Shown piece after piece: positions 50,643-58,521 of a stretch of 64,000 nt of DNA. Position numbers and translations under genes: made by a program. The stretch covers positions 1 to 64,000 of the forward strand of contig DASXDL010000048.1 in NCBI GenBank assembly GCA_036490715.1, written 5' to 3'. Below the pieces are notes generated by a model. The model was not told the DNA's origin. It saw nothing but the letters and a program-made list of their open reading frames with translations, and did not search any database. The number at the start of each line of letters is the position of its first letter. Positions within the stretch are counted from its first letter, which is position 1. Source of the DNA: FEN-1191 sp036490715 (GTDB lineage: Bacteria > Pseudomonadota > Gammaproteobacteria > Steroidobacterales > Steroidobacteraceae).

Positions 50643-50984
50643 TCAGACCTTCTCCTCGATGCGCGCGGCCTTGCCGGCCAGATCGCGCAGATAGTACAGC
50701 TTGGCGCGGCGCACGCTGCCGCGGCGCTTAACCGCGATCTCGGTGATGCTCGGGCTGTAGATCGGAAAGGTGCGCTCCACGCCCTCGCCGTGCGAGATCT
50801 TGCGCACCGTGAACGAGGAATTGAAACCGCGGTTGCTGCGCGCGATCACGATGCCCTCGTAGGCCTGCACGCGCTCGCGATCGCCTTCCACCACCTTGAT
50901 TTGCACCACGACGGTGTCGCCCGGCTTGAACGCCGGCACCTTGCGCGTCATGCGCTCGGCTTCGAGAGTACGGATGATGTTCAT
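50643..50984 (-). CDS. rplS: 50S ribosomal protein L19
   Basis: A 113-residue ribosomal protein at the 30S-50S interface. FKPGDTVVVQIKVVEGDRERVQAYEGIVIARSNRGFNSSFTVRKISHGEGVERTFPIYSP and RRAKLYYLRDLAGKAARI are the L19 sequence. Last of the rpsP-rimM-trmD-rplS set; ATG 50984, 10 bases after trmD. Confidence 0.97.
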   Translation of the reverse strand: MNIIRTLEAERMTRKVPAFKPGDTVVVQIKVVEGDRERVQAYEGIVIARSNRGFNSSFTVRKISHGEGVERTFPIYSPSITEIAVKRRGSVRRAKLYYLRDLAGKAARIEEKV

Positions 50985-50994
50985 GCTCTACTCC

Positions 50995-51750
50995 TCAGGT
51001 CGCGGCGGCGCCATCGCGCCGCTGCTGTAAAAATTCTTCCAATAAACTGCGTCCCTCGGCGTCCAGCGGCGCGCGCCCGATCAGTTCCGGACGCTTCAGC
51101 CAGGTGCGGCCAACGCTCTGCACCGCGCGCCAGCGCCGGATCGCCGCATGATCGCCCGAGCTCAACACCGCCGGCACCGCGCAGCCCTCGAACACATCGG
51201 GGCGCGTGTACTGCGGCCACTCGAGCAAGCCGCTGGCGAACGACTCCTCGACGCTCGAGCATTGATCGCCAAGCGCGCCCGGCTGCAGCCGCGCCAGCGC
51301 ATCAATCAGCACCAGCGCCGGCAGTTCGCCACCCGACAGCACATAATCGCCAATCGACAGCTCCTGGTCGACCGCCAGCTGCAGCACGCGCTCGTCGATG
51401 CCCTCGTAGCGTCCGGCGATCAGCACCAATCCCGGCAGGCGCGCCAGCGCCGCCACCCGCGCCTGCGTCAACAGCTGCCCCTGCGGCGTCAGCGCGATGC
51501 GCGCACTGCCGGCGGGCAAGCGCGCGCGGGCGGCGTCGATCGCGGCGCACAGCGGCTGCGCCTTCAGCACCATTCCAGGGCCGCCACCGTACGGCCGATC
51601 ATCCACCGTGCGGTGCGCGTCGTGCGTGAAGGCGCGCGGATCGGTCGTACCGACCTGCAGCAAGCCGCGCTCGAGCGCCCGTCCGAGCACGCCATGGCCC
51701 AGCGCCGCCTCGATCAGGGCCGGGAACAGCGTGACCACCTCGATCCGCAC
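50995..51750 (-). CDS. trmD: tRNA (guanine-37-N1)-methyltransferase
   Basis: A 251-residue SPOUT methyltransferase that prevents +1 frameshifting at proline codons. RIEVVTLFPALIEAALGHGVLGRAL at the start, TVDDRPYGGGPGMVLKAQPL, and the knotted SAM site RYEGIDERVLQLAVDQELSIGDYVLSGGELPALVLIDALARLQPGALG. GTG 51750 is the family start, 1 base after rimM. Confidence 0.96.
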   Translation of the reverse strand: MRIEVVTLFPALIEAALGHGVLGRALERGLLQVGTTDPRAFTHDAHRTVDDRPYGGGPGMVLKAQPLCAAIDAARARLPAGSARIALTPQGQLLTQARVAALARLPGLVLIAGRYEGIDERVLQLAVDQELSIGDYVLSGGELPALVLIDALARLQPGALGDQCSSVEESFASGLLEWPQYTRPDVFEGCAVPAVLSSGDHAAIRRWRAVQSVGRTWLKRPELIGRAPLDAEGRSLLEEFLQQRRDGAAAT

Positions 51751-51751
51751 G

Positions 51752-52258
51752 CTACAGCTCCGCCGGCCAGTCGAGCTCGATCTCGCGCCGTTCAACATCG
51801 ACCCGTCGCAGACGCGGGGCGCTGGCCGGCAACCAGCGCTCGGCCTGCTGCGCGTCCCGCACCACCATCAGCGCACCGGCCGGTGCGTCGAGGAAATGCT
51901 GCACGGTACCCAGCAGCGCGCCCTCGACATTGCGCACCGTAAATCCAACCAGATCGTCCCGGAAGTATTCCCCGGGCGCCGGCGCCTGCCGCTGCGCACG
52001 CTCGATCAGGATGTCGCAGTCCTGCAGAGCGGCTGCGGCATCGCGGTCGACTACGCCTTCGAGCTCCACGCGCATCGCGTGTCCATCCCAATGCGTACCT
52101 GCCACCTGGTACGACTGCTCATTGCCGTCCGGTCGGCGCACTCGCCAGTGGCGATGCTGCAGCAGCGACTGCGGCGGATCGGTATACGACCGGACCTTCA
52201 GTGCCCCGCGAATGCCGTGCGGGGCGAGGATTCGACCGAGGACGAAATATCGGTTCAG
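51752..52258 (-). CDS. rimM: 16S rRNA processing protein RimM, probable CTG start
   Basis: A 168-residue 30S maturation factor binding S19. With ATG/GTG/TTG rules only 129 residues would be called (GTG 52141), removing most of the first domain. Reading upstream in the same frame gives MNRYFVLGRILAPHGIRGAL then KVRSYTDPPQSLLQHRHW, the classic RimM N-terminus. The frame is open back to a TGA near 52315, with no ATG, GTG or TTG. The only plausible initiator is CTG 52258, placed as CTGA over the rpsP stop, like the GTGA/ATGA junctions throughout this window. The C-terminal PRC barrel (GEYFRDDLVGFTVRNVEGALLGTVQHFLDAPAGALMVV, ending ELDWPAEL) is intact. Alternatives: a sequencing or real mutation of the start codon. 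Confidence 0.85.
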   Translation of the reverse strand: MNRYFVLGRILAPHGIRGALKVRSYTDPPQSLLQHRHWRVRRPDGNEQSYQVAGTHWDGHAMRVELEGVVDRDAAAALQDCDILIERAQRQAPAPGEYFRDDLVGFTVRNVEGALLGTVQHFLDAPAGALMVVRDAQQAERWLPASAPRLRRVDVERREIELDWPAEL

Positions 52259-52524
52259 GCGGTGGCGGCCTGGGTGCCGGGTTCCTTTCGGTAGCTGGCG
52301 ACCAGCTGGCGCACGCGGTCGGACTCATGCGCTCCGATCTTGCGCCAGTGGTCGATGCGGGCCAGATCGAGCTTGAGCCGCGTTTCCTTGCCGCGCGCCA
52401 CCGGATTGAAGAAACCCACCTGTTCGAGGCTCGAGCCGCCCTGCCGCTTGCGGCTGTCGGTCACCACCACGTGATAGAAGGGTTGGTTCTTGCCACCACG
52501 GCGCGTCAGACGGATCGTTACCAT
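52255..52524 (-). CDS. rpsP: 30S ribosomal protein S16
   Basis: An 89-residue ribosomal protein. MVTIRLTRRGGKNQPFYHVVVTDSRKRQ, LEQVGFFNPVARGKE and LDLARIDHWRKIGAHESDRV are S16. ATG 52524 is standard; the extension to 52548 is not conserved. Heads the rpsP-rimM-trmD-rplS operon, 77 bases after ffh. Confidence 0.96.
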   Translation of the reverse strand: MVTIRLTRRGGKNQPFYHVVVTDSRKRQGGSSLEQVGFFNPVARGKETRLKLDLARIDHWRKIGAHESDRVRQLVASYRKEPGTQAATA

Positions 52525-52601
52525 AGTTCGAACTTCGGTAGGCCCCAAAAAAGAGCGCGGATTCTACGCAAATTGGTCGCTGGAAGAAAGGCTTAGCGTG
52601 C

Positions 52602-53966
52602 TTAGTGGCGACGCTTCGGTCCGGGCGGGGCGCCGCCGGTCAGGCCCGCCATCAGCCGGCCGAGCTTGCCGCCCTTCATGCCCTTCATGAGTCGCTGCAT
52701 GTCCATGAATTGCTTGAGCAGGCGGTTGACGTCCTGTACCTGAACACCGGCGCCGGCCGCGATCCGCCGCCGGCGTGAACCATCGATGATGCCGGACTGG
52801 CGGCGCTCCTGGGCGGTCATCGAGTCGATGATCGCCATCTGCCGTTTGAGCTCCCGATCCGCCTGATCGCCCTTCATGGCGGCGCGTCCGGCCATCTGGG
52901 TCGGCAGCTTGTCCATGACCGCACCCAGCCCGCCGAGCTTGCGCACCTGCTCGAGCTGCGCGCGCAGGTCGAGCAGGCTGAAGCCCTTGCCCTGCACTAC
53001 TTTGCGGGCCAGCCTCTCGGCCTCCCCGACATCGACCTGGCGCTGCACCTGCTCGACCAGCGACACCACGTCGCCCATGCCGAGGATGCGCGAGGCCATG
53101 CGCTCGGGATCGAACGGCTGCAGCGCGTCGACCTTCTCTCCCACGCCCAGAAACACGATTGGGGTGCCGGTGACCTGACGCACCGACAGCGCCGCGCCGC
53201 CGCGCGCATCACCGTCGGCCTTGGTCAGAATAATGCCGGTCAGCTGCAGCGCGCCGCCGAAAGCGCGCGCCGCGTTGATCGCGTCCTGTCCGGCCATGGC
53301 GTCCAGCACGAACAGCCGTTGATGCGCATTGACGCCCTGCTCAATCGCCTGCATCTCCTGCATCAACTCGGCATCGACGTGCAAGCGCCCGGCGGTATCG
53401 ATGATGAGTGCGTCGTAGACGCCGCTGCGCGCCGCCGCCAGCGCGGCCTGCGCGATCGCGGCGGGCTGTTCGCCCACCTCGCTGGGAAAGAAATCGGCGC
53501 CGACGCTTTCGGCCAAGCGCTGCAGCTGCAAGATGGCGGCCGGGCGGCGCACGTCGGTGCTGACCAGCAGCACCCGCCGGCGGTGCGCTTCGAGCATCCA
53601 GCGCGCCAGCTTGGCGGCGGTGGTGGTCTTGCCTGCGCCCTGCAGACCCGCCAGCAGCACCACCTGCGGTGGTTGCACGTTGAAGGCAAATCCGGCCTGC
53701 GCCGGCCCGAGCACCGCGGTCAACTCGCGGTGCAGGATGCCGATGAAAGCCTGCCCCGGCGTCAGGCTCGTGGCCACCTCGGCGCCCAGCGCCCGCGAGC
53801 GCACGCTGTCGATGAAGCTCTTGACCACCGGCAGCGCGACGTCCGCCTCGAGCAGCGCCATGCGCACCTCGCGCAGCGTCTCGGCGACGTTTTCTTCGGT
53901 GACGCGGCCGCGGCCGCGCAGTGTCTGCACCGCGTGGCCGAGCCGTTCGGTCAGCTTGTCGAACAT
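52602..53966 (-). CDS. ffh: Signal recognition particle protein Ffh
   Basis: A 454-residue GTPase that targets inner-membrane proteins with 4.5S RNA. N domain MFDKLTERLGHAVQTLRGRGRVTEENVAETLREVRMALLEADV; G domain with GLQGAGKTTTAAKLA, DTAGRLHVD and TKADGDARGGAAL; Met-rich M domain SGIIDGSRRRRIAAGAGVQVQDVNRLLKQFMDMQRLMKGM. Its RNA partner is at 30169-30282. Confidence 0.97.
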   Translation of the reverse strand: MFDKLTERLGHAVQTLRGRGRVTEENVAETLREVRMALLEADVALPVVKSFIDSVRSRALGAEVATSLTPGQAFIGILHRELTAVLGPAQAGFAFNVQPPQVVLLAGLQGAGKTTTAAKLARWMLEAHRRRVLLVSTDVRRPAAILQLQRLAESVGADFFPSEVGEQPAAIAQAALAAARSGVYDALIIDTAGRLHVDAELMQEMQAIEQGVNAHQRLFVLDAMAGQDAINAARAFGGALQLTGIILTKADGDARGGAALSVRQVTGTPIVFLGVGEKVDALQPFDPERMASRILGMGDVVSLVEQVQRQVDVGEAERLARKVVQGKGFSLLDLRAQLEQVRKLGGLGAVMDKLPTQMAGRAAMKGDQADRELKRQMAIIDSMTAQERRQSGIIDGSRRRRIAAGAGVQVQDVNRLLKQFMDMQRLMKGMKGGKLGRLMAGLTGGAPPGPKRRH

Positions 53967-54013
53967 GAGGCGAGTGCGCCGGCGGCGCCCTATACAGCTA
54001 TCTGACTAGCGAT

Positions 54014-54025
54014 TATAAGAGACAG
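54014..54025 (+). other. 12-base match to the Tn5/Nextera mosaic-end core (or a -10 box)
   Basis: TATAAGAGACAG at 54014-54025 equals the inner 12 bases of the 19-base Tn5 mosaic end used in transposase library kits; the preceding bases do not match. It lies between ffh and the CorB gene, where many relatives carry a ypjD-type gene. It may be chance, TATAAG may be a -10 box for a nearly leaderless CorB mRNA, or it may mark an adapter left in the assembly. Confidence 0.3.
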
Positions 54026-54026
54026 C

Positions 54027-55313
54027 GTGGACAAGGCGCCGACCCCGCTACTGATCGTGATTCTGGCGCTGCTGCTGTTGGTGATCGCGTTTTCATCCGG
54101 CACCGAAGTGGCGATGCTGTCGGTGAACCGCTACCGCATCCGCCATCGCGCCAGCAACGGCGAGCGCCGTGCGCGCCTGCTGGAAAAGCTGCTGGCACAG
54201 CCGGACCGATGGCTGGGCGCAAACCTGGTGATCCTGGGACTGGCCAGTGTCGCGGCCTCGACCGTGGCGACGCTGCTGGCGCTGCGTACCGGCCAGCAGC
54301 ACGCACTGTCGGTGATGATCGTGCTGCTGACGCTGACCGTGATCGTGTTCTGCGAGCTGGCGCCGAAAATCTTCGCCGCCGCGCGCGCCGAGAGCGTGGC
54401 GCTGGCCAGCGCCTTCATCTACCGGCTGCTGCTGTGGATCACCTCGCCGGTCATCTCGCTCGCCAACAGCATCGCCCGCGGCTTCCTGCGGCTGTTCGGG
54501 CTGCGCCGCGGCGGCGGCTCCAGCACCGCGCTGTCGGCCGACGAGCTGCGCACCGTGGTCACCGAGGCCGGCGCTCTGATTCCGCAGCGCCATCGGCAGA
54601 TGTTGCTGTCGATCCTGGATCTGGAGCGCATCTCGGTCAACGACATCATGATTCCACGCCAGGAGATCTCATCGATCGACATCTCGATGAGCTGGGAGGA
54701 CATCCTCGACCGCCTGCGCCAGACCCCGCACTCACGCCTGCCGGTGTACGACGGCGAACTCGACCAGCTGGTCGGCATCCTGCACATGAAGCGCGTGGCC
54801 CAGGAACTGGCGCGCGGCAGCCTGACGCGCGAGCGGCTGATCGAGATCTGCTCCAGGCGCGAGCCGTACTTCGTGCCGGAGGGCACGCTGCTGACGCAGC
54901 AGCTGGCGCAGTTCCAGCGCATGCGCCGGCGCTTTGCCTTCGTGGTCAATGAATACGGCGACATCGCCGGACTGGTGACGCTCGAGGACATCCTCGAGGA
55001 GATCGTCGGTGAATTCACCAACGATCCGGCCACCGTGACCCACAAGGACGTGCAGCGCGATCCGGCCGGCAACTGGCTGGTCAACGCCAGTGCCACCATT
55101 CGCGCGCTCAATCGCGCACTGGGCTGGCAGCTGCCCGAGCTCGGTCCGCGTACCCTCAACGGCCTGCTGCTGGAGAAACTCGAGACCATCCCGACACCCG
55201 GCACGGCACTGCGCATCGGCAATTACGATTTCGAGGTGCTGCAGATCGCCGACAATGCCATTCGCACCGTCCGGGTGCGCGCCAATCCGCCGGCCAAGGC
55301 GAGCGCGATCTGA
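54027..55313 (+). CDS. CNNM/CBS-pair transporter, CorB/YfjD type
   Basis: A 428-residue inner-membrane protein linked to Mg2+/Co2+ handling. DUF21 domain with four hydrophobic segments (LLIVILALLLLVIAFSSGTEVAMLSVNRYRIRHRA, LGANLVILGLASVAASTVATLLA, ELAPKIFAAARAESVALAS), a CBS pair (SVNDIMIPRQEISSIDISMSWEDILDRL, FAFVVNEYGDIAGLVTLEDILEEIVGEFTND) and a C-terminal CorC_HlyC domain. GTG 54027. Divergent from ffh, as in other gammaproteobacteria. Confidence 0.93.
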   Translation: MDKAPTPLLIVILALLLLVIAFSSGTEVAMLSVNRYRIRHRASNGERRARLLEKLLAQPDRWLGANLVILGLASVAASTVATLLALRTGQQHALSVMIVLLTLTVIVFCELAPKIFAAARAESVALASAFIYRLLLWITSPVISLANSIARGFLRLFGLRRGGGSSTALSADELRTVVTEAGALIPQRHRQMLLSILDLERISVNDIMIPRQEISSIDISMSWEDILDRLRQTPHSRLPVYDGELDQLVGILHMKRVAQELARGSLTRERLIEICSRREPYFVPEGTLLTQQLAQFQRMRRRFAFVVNEYGDIAGLVTLEDILEEIVGEFTNDPATVTHKDVQRDPAGNWLVNASATIRALNRALGWQLPELGPRTLNGLLLEKLETIPTPGTALRIGNYDFEVLQIADNAIRTVRVRANPPAKASAI

Positions 55314-55317
55314 TCGA

Positions 55318-56673
55318 CTAATCGGCGGCGAACGCCAGCTCGATGGCCTCGGCCAGGCTGGCGACCGGCTGCAACCGGGCCTCGGCCGGTGCCTGGCGCG
55401 GCAGGTTCTCGCGCGGCAGCAGGATGCGGGTGTAGCCGAGCTTGAGCGCCTCGCGTACCCGCTCCTCGCCGTGCGCCACCGGCCGCACCTCACCGGTGAG
55501 ACCGAGCTCGCCGAACACCACCGGTGAGCCCGGCAGTGCCCGAGCTCGCAGGCTCGACACCAGTGCCAGCGCCAGCGGCAGATCGGTCGAGGTCTCGGCA
55601 ATATCGATGCCGCCGACCAGATTGACGAACACGTCGTGATCGGCGAGCGCCACCTCGGCATGCCGGCTCAGGATTGCCAGTAGCATCGACAGCCGATTGA
55701 TGTCCACGCCCTGCGCCACCCGCCGCGGCGCGGCGAAGTGACTGCGGTCGACCAGCGCCTGCACTTCAATCAGCAGCGGTCGGCCGCCGTCGCGGGCCAC
55801 CATCACCACGCTGCCGGCCACCGGCTGCGGATGCCGCGCCAGAAAAATGGCCGATGGGTTGCGCACTTCCTTGAGCCCGGTCTCGGTCATCGCGAAGAAG
55901 CCCAGCTCATTGATCGGGCCGAAGCGATTCTTGGTGGCACGCAGCATGCGGTAGCGGCTGCCAGCATCGCTCTCGAAGTGCAGCACCGTGTCGACCAGGT
56001 GCTCGAGCAGCCGCGGCCCGGCAATGCTGCCATCCTTGGTGACGTGGCCGACGATGATCACCGCGCAGCCACTGGTCTTGGCATGCCGCACCAGCGCGGC
56101 GGTGCAGTCGCGCAGCTGCGGCACCGAGCCGGCACTGGCGTCGCTGGCCGCCAGCTGCATGGTCTGGATCGAGTCGATCACCAGCAATGCCGGGGCGCGC
56201 TCGCTCGCCAGGCTGAGAATGGCGTCGAGCGAGGCATCGGCGACCAGCAACACCCGCTCGGCAGCGAGCCCGAGCCGCTGGGCGCGCAGGCCGATCTGTG
56301 GCGCCGACTCCTCGCCGCTGGCATAGACCACCAGCTGCTGCCCGGCCAGCATCGCGGCCACCTGCAGCAGCAAGGTGGATTTGCCGATCCCCGGCTCCCC
56401 GCCCAGCAATGTCACGGATCCGCGCACCAGTCCGCCGCCAAACGCGCGGTCCAGCTCCGACAGCCCTAAGGACAGCCGCTCGCTGTCATTGGCGCGGGCG
56501 GCATCCTCAGTCAGCCCGGTGAAGGCGGCGGCGGCGGTACGCTCGCGGGCGCCGCGGCTGGTAGTCACTACCTCGAGCGTGTCCCACGCCCGGCAGTGCG
56601 CGCATTGACCCTGCCACTTGAGCGCCTCGCCGCCGCAGGAGCGGCAGACATACAGGGTTTGACTTCGTGCCAA
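55318..56673 (-). CDS. radA: DNA repair ATPase RadA
   Basis: A 451-residue branch-migration helicase related to RecA. Zinc motif Cys 10, 13, 24, 27 (CRSCGG, CAHC); Walker A GEPGIGKSTLLLQVA; VYASGEESAPQIGLRAQRLGL; RadA motif ATKNRFGPINELGFF; C-terminal Lon-like domain (DHDVFVNLVGGIDIAETSTDLPLALAL, FGELGLTGEVRPV). Convergent with the CorB gene with 4 bases between stops. Confidence 0.96.
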   Translation of the reverse strand: MARSQTLYVCRSCGGEALKWQGQCAHCRAWDTLEVVTTSRGARERTAAAAFTGLTEDAARANDSERLSLGLSELDRAFGGGLVRGSVTLLGGEPGIGKSTLLLQVAAMLAGQQLVVYASGEESAPQIGLRAQRLGLAAERVLLVADASLDAILSLASERAPALLVIDSIQTMQLAASDASAGSVPQLRDCTAALVRHAKTSGCAVIIVGHVTKDGSIAGPRLLEHLVDTVLHFESDAGSRYRMLRATKNRFGPINELGFFAMTETGLKEVRNPSAIFLARHPQPVAGSVVMVARDGGRPLLIEVQALVDRSHFAAPRRVAQGVDINRLSMLLAILSRHAEVALADHDVFVNLVGGIDIAETSTDLPLALALVSSLRARALPGSPVVFGELGLTGEVRPVAHGEERVREALKLGYTRILLPRENLPRQAPAEARLQPVASLAEAIELAFAAD

Positions 56674-56804
56674 CGGCTAACTTCCACGCCCGGGCGGCCT
56701 TGGCGGCATGCTACACCCCGGCAGGCGAAGCCGTGTCGCATGCCGCGCCGAAGGTCCAGTACCGGCGGTGTCTACCCCCAAACAACTGTGATCAGGGCCG
56801 CGCA

Positions 56805-56833
56805 TTGGCACTGCCACGATGCTAAGTTATAGG
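56805..56833 (+). promoter_or_regulatory. Sigma-70 promoter for the PP2C-FHA pair
   Basis: TTGGCA (56805-56810), 17-base spacer, TATAGG (56828-56833). A start near 56840 gives a ~113-base leader before the phosphatase ATG. Confidence 0.6.
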
Positions 56834-56952
56834 CTTCCGATCTTCGCCGCCCGGATCGTCGGTCGTGGGTGACCGCCTTGGATGCGAATCGGTCGCCAAA
56901 GCGGCGGGACGAGAAGTGTGATGCAGTTCAAGATTTTCCGAGAAAGGGAACT

Positions 56953-57804
56953 ATGGCCCGTGCTCGAGGCCGCATAAGCCTCAAAGGCAAGCTGCGTTGT
57001 GTAGGCCAGACCGATACGGGTCGGGTCCGCGACCACAACGAAGACACCATAGCATACGATGCCGATATCGGATTGCTGGTGCTGGCCGATGGCATGGGCG
57101 GCTACAACGCCGGTGAGGTCGCCAGCGGCATCGCCGTCAAGACCATCGTCGGGCTAGTCAAGGATGCGGTCGAGCGCGAGGACCTGCGCATCAACGACTC
57201 GACCGCAGGACTGACGCGCGCCTCGATCATCCTGCGCGACGCCATCCTGCGCGCCAATAAGATCATCTTTCAGACCGCGCGCACGCAGCCGCAATGCGAA
57301 GGCATGGGTACTACGGTCGTCGGCGCCCTGTTCTTCGACAATCGCGTCTCGATTGCGCATGTCGGTGACTCGCGCCTGTATCGGCTGCGGGCGGCCGGCA
57401 TGGAACAGCTGACGATGGATCATTCGCTGCTGCAGGAGCTGGTGGATCGCGGCTTTTACTCACCGGAGGAGGCACAGCGTGCCGCCAACAAGAATTACGT
57501 GACCCGGGCGCTCGGGGTGGAATCGAACGTCGACGTCGAGGTCCAGGAACATGTTGTGCAAAAGGGCGACCTGTACCTCATCTGCTCCGACGGGCTGTCG
57601 GATATGGTCGAGGATGACGACATTCACTTAACCATAAGCACCTTTGGTGCTAACCTTGAGACTGCCACTAAGCAACTGATTCAGTTAGGTAACGACAACG
57701 GTGGCAAGGACAATATCTCGGTGGTCGCCGCGGAGATCGTGGAATCGTTCCCCGCGCCGCGTGGAATACTCGACAAGATGTTGGGCTGGTTCAGCTCGAC
57801 CTGA
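56953..57804 (+). CDS. PP2C-family Ser/Thr protein phosphatase
   Basis: A 283-residue metal-dependent phosphatase of the Stp1 type. Metal-binding and catalytic motifs: GRVRDHNEDTIAYD, VLADGMGGYNAGEVAS (Asp 46), MGTTVVGALFFDNRVSIAHVGDSRLYRLR, LICSDGLSDMV and GGKDNISVVAAEI. A ~20-residue basic N-terminus precedes. AAAGGGAAC precedes ATG 56953. The FHA gene starts 12 bases after the stop. No kinase is adjacent; the nearest is at 2596-4899 in this window. Confidence 0.94.
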   Translation: MARARGRISLKGKLRCVGQTDTGRVRDHNEDTIAYDADIGLLVLADGMGGYNAGEVASGIAVKTIVGLVKDAVEREDLRINDSTAGLTRASIILRDAILRANKIIFQTARTQPQCEGMGTTVVGALFFDNRVSIAHVGDSRLYRLRAAGMEQLTMDHSLLQELVDRGFYSPEEAQRAANKNYVTRALGVESNVDVEVQEHVVQKGDLYLICSDGLSDMVEDDDIHLTISTFGANLETATKQLIQLGNDNGGKDNISVVAAEIVESFPAPRGILDKMLGWFSST

Positions 57805-57816
57805 GGCTATACGCAC

Positions 57817-58521
57817 ATGGCTAGGCTGATACTGAGTCTGGATGGCGCCGTCCTGGCGGAGTACAACATGAATAAGGAGCGCTACACCATCGGGCGCCTC
57901 CCGGACAACGACATCCGTATCGACAATCCGGCGGTCAGCGGGCACCACTCGCTGATCATCAACATCCTCAACGACTCGTTCCTTGAGGATCTGAACAGCA
58001 CCAATGGCACCTACGTCAATGGCAAGCTGATCAAAAAGCATGCCTTGCAGCATGGCGATGTGGTCACGGTCGGCCACCACCAGCTGCGCTTCGTCGAGGA
58101 CGACGATGCGCACCAGGACGAATTCGAAAAGACCATGGTGATCCAGCCGTCGCAGCGTCCGGTCGAGAAGATACGCGCCGCGACCACGCCGGACACCGCC
58201 GTTACCACTCAGAGCCGGCGCGCGCTGGCCGGCAACGGCGCCCCGGCGCTGAAGAAGGCCAAGCTGCAGGTACTGTCTGGCGCCTTCGCCGGACGCGAAC
58301 TGGAGTTGACCAAGGCACTGACCACGCTCGGACGGCCCGGCGTGCAGGTGGCCGCGATCACGCGCCGCTCGGAAGGCTACTTCATCGTGCACGTCGACTC
58401 GGACTCGTCCAACAATCCACCGCTGGTGAATGGCGCCCCGATCGGCGAGCAGGCCCGCAAGCTGGTCGACAACGACGTGATTCAGCTGGCTGGCGTGAAG
58501 ATGGGGTTCTTCGAAGGCTAG
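57817..58521 (+). CDS. FHA-domain protein with a second degenerate FHA-like domain
   Basis: A 234-residue phosphothreonine-binding adaptor. FHA domain at ~1-90 with IGRLPDNDIRIDNPAVSGHHSLI and LNSTNGTYVNGKLI, keeping the Gly-Arg, Ser-x-His and Asn phosphate contacts. A linker holds EFEKTMVIQPSQRP, where the Thr could be a kinase target as in GarA-type proteins. Residues ~140-234 (LQVLSGAFAGRELELTKALTTLGRPGVQVAAITRR, NNPPLVNGAPIG) look like a second, degenerate FHA fold. Coupled to PP2C upstream; stop overlaps the CLC gene by 4 bases. Confidence 0.88.
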   Translation: MARLILSLDGAVLAEYNMNKERYTIGRLPDNDIRIDNPAVSGHHSLIINILNDSFLEDLNSTNGTYVNGKLIKKHALQHGDVVTVGHHQLRFVEDDDAHQDEFEKTMVIQPSQRPVEKIRAATTPDTAVTTQSRRALAGNGAPALKKAKLQVLSGAFAGRELELTKALTTLGRPGVQVAAITRRSEGYFIVHVDSDSSNNPPLVNGAPIGEQARKLVDNDVIQLAGVKMGFFEG

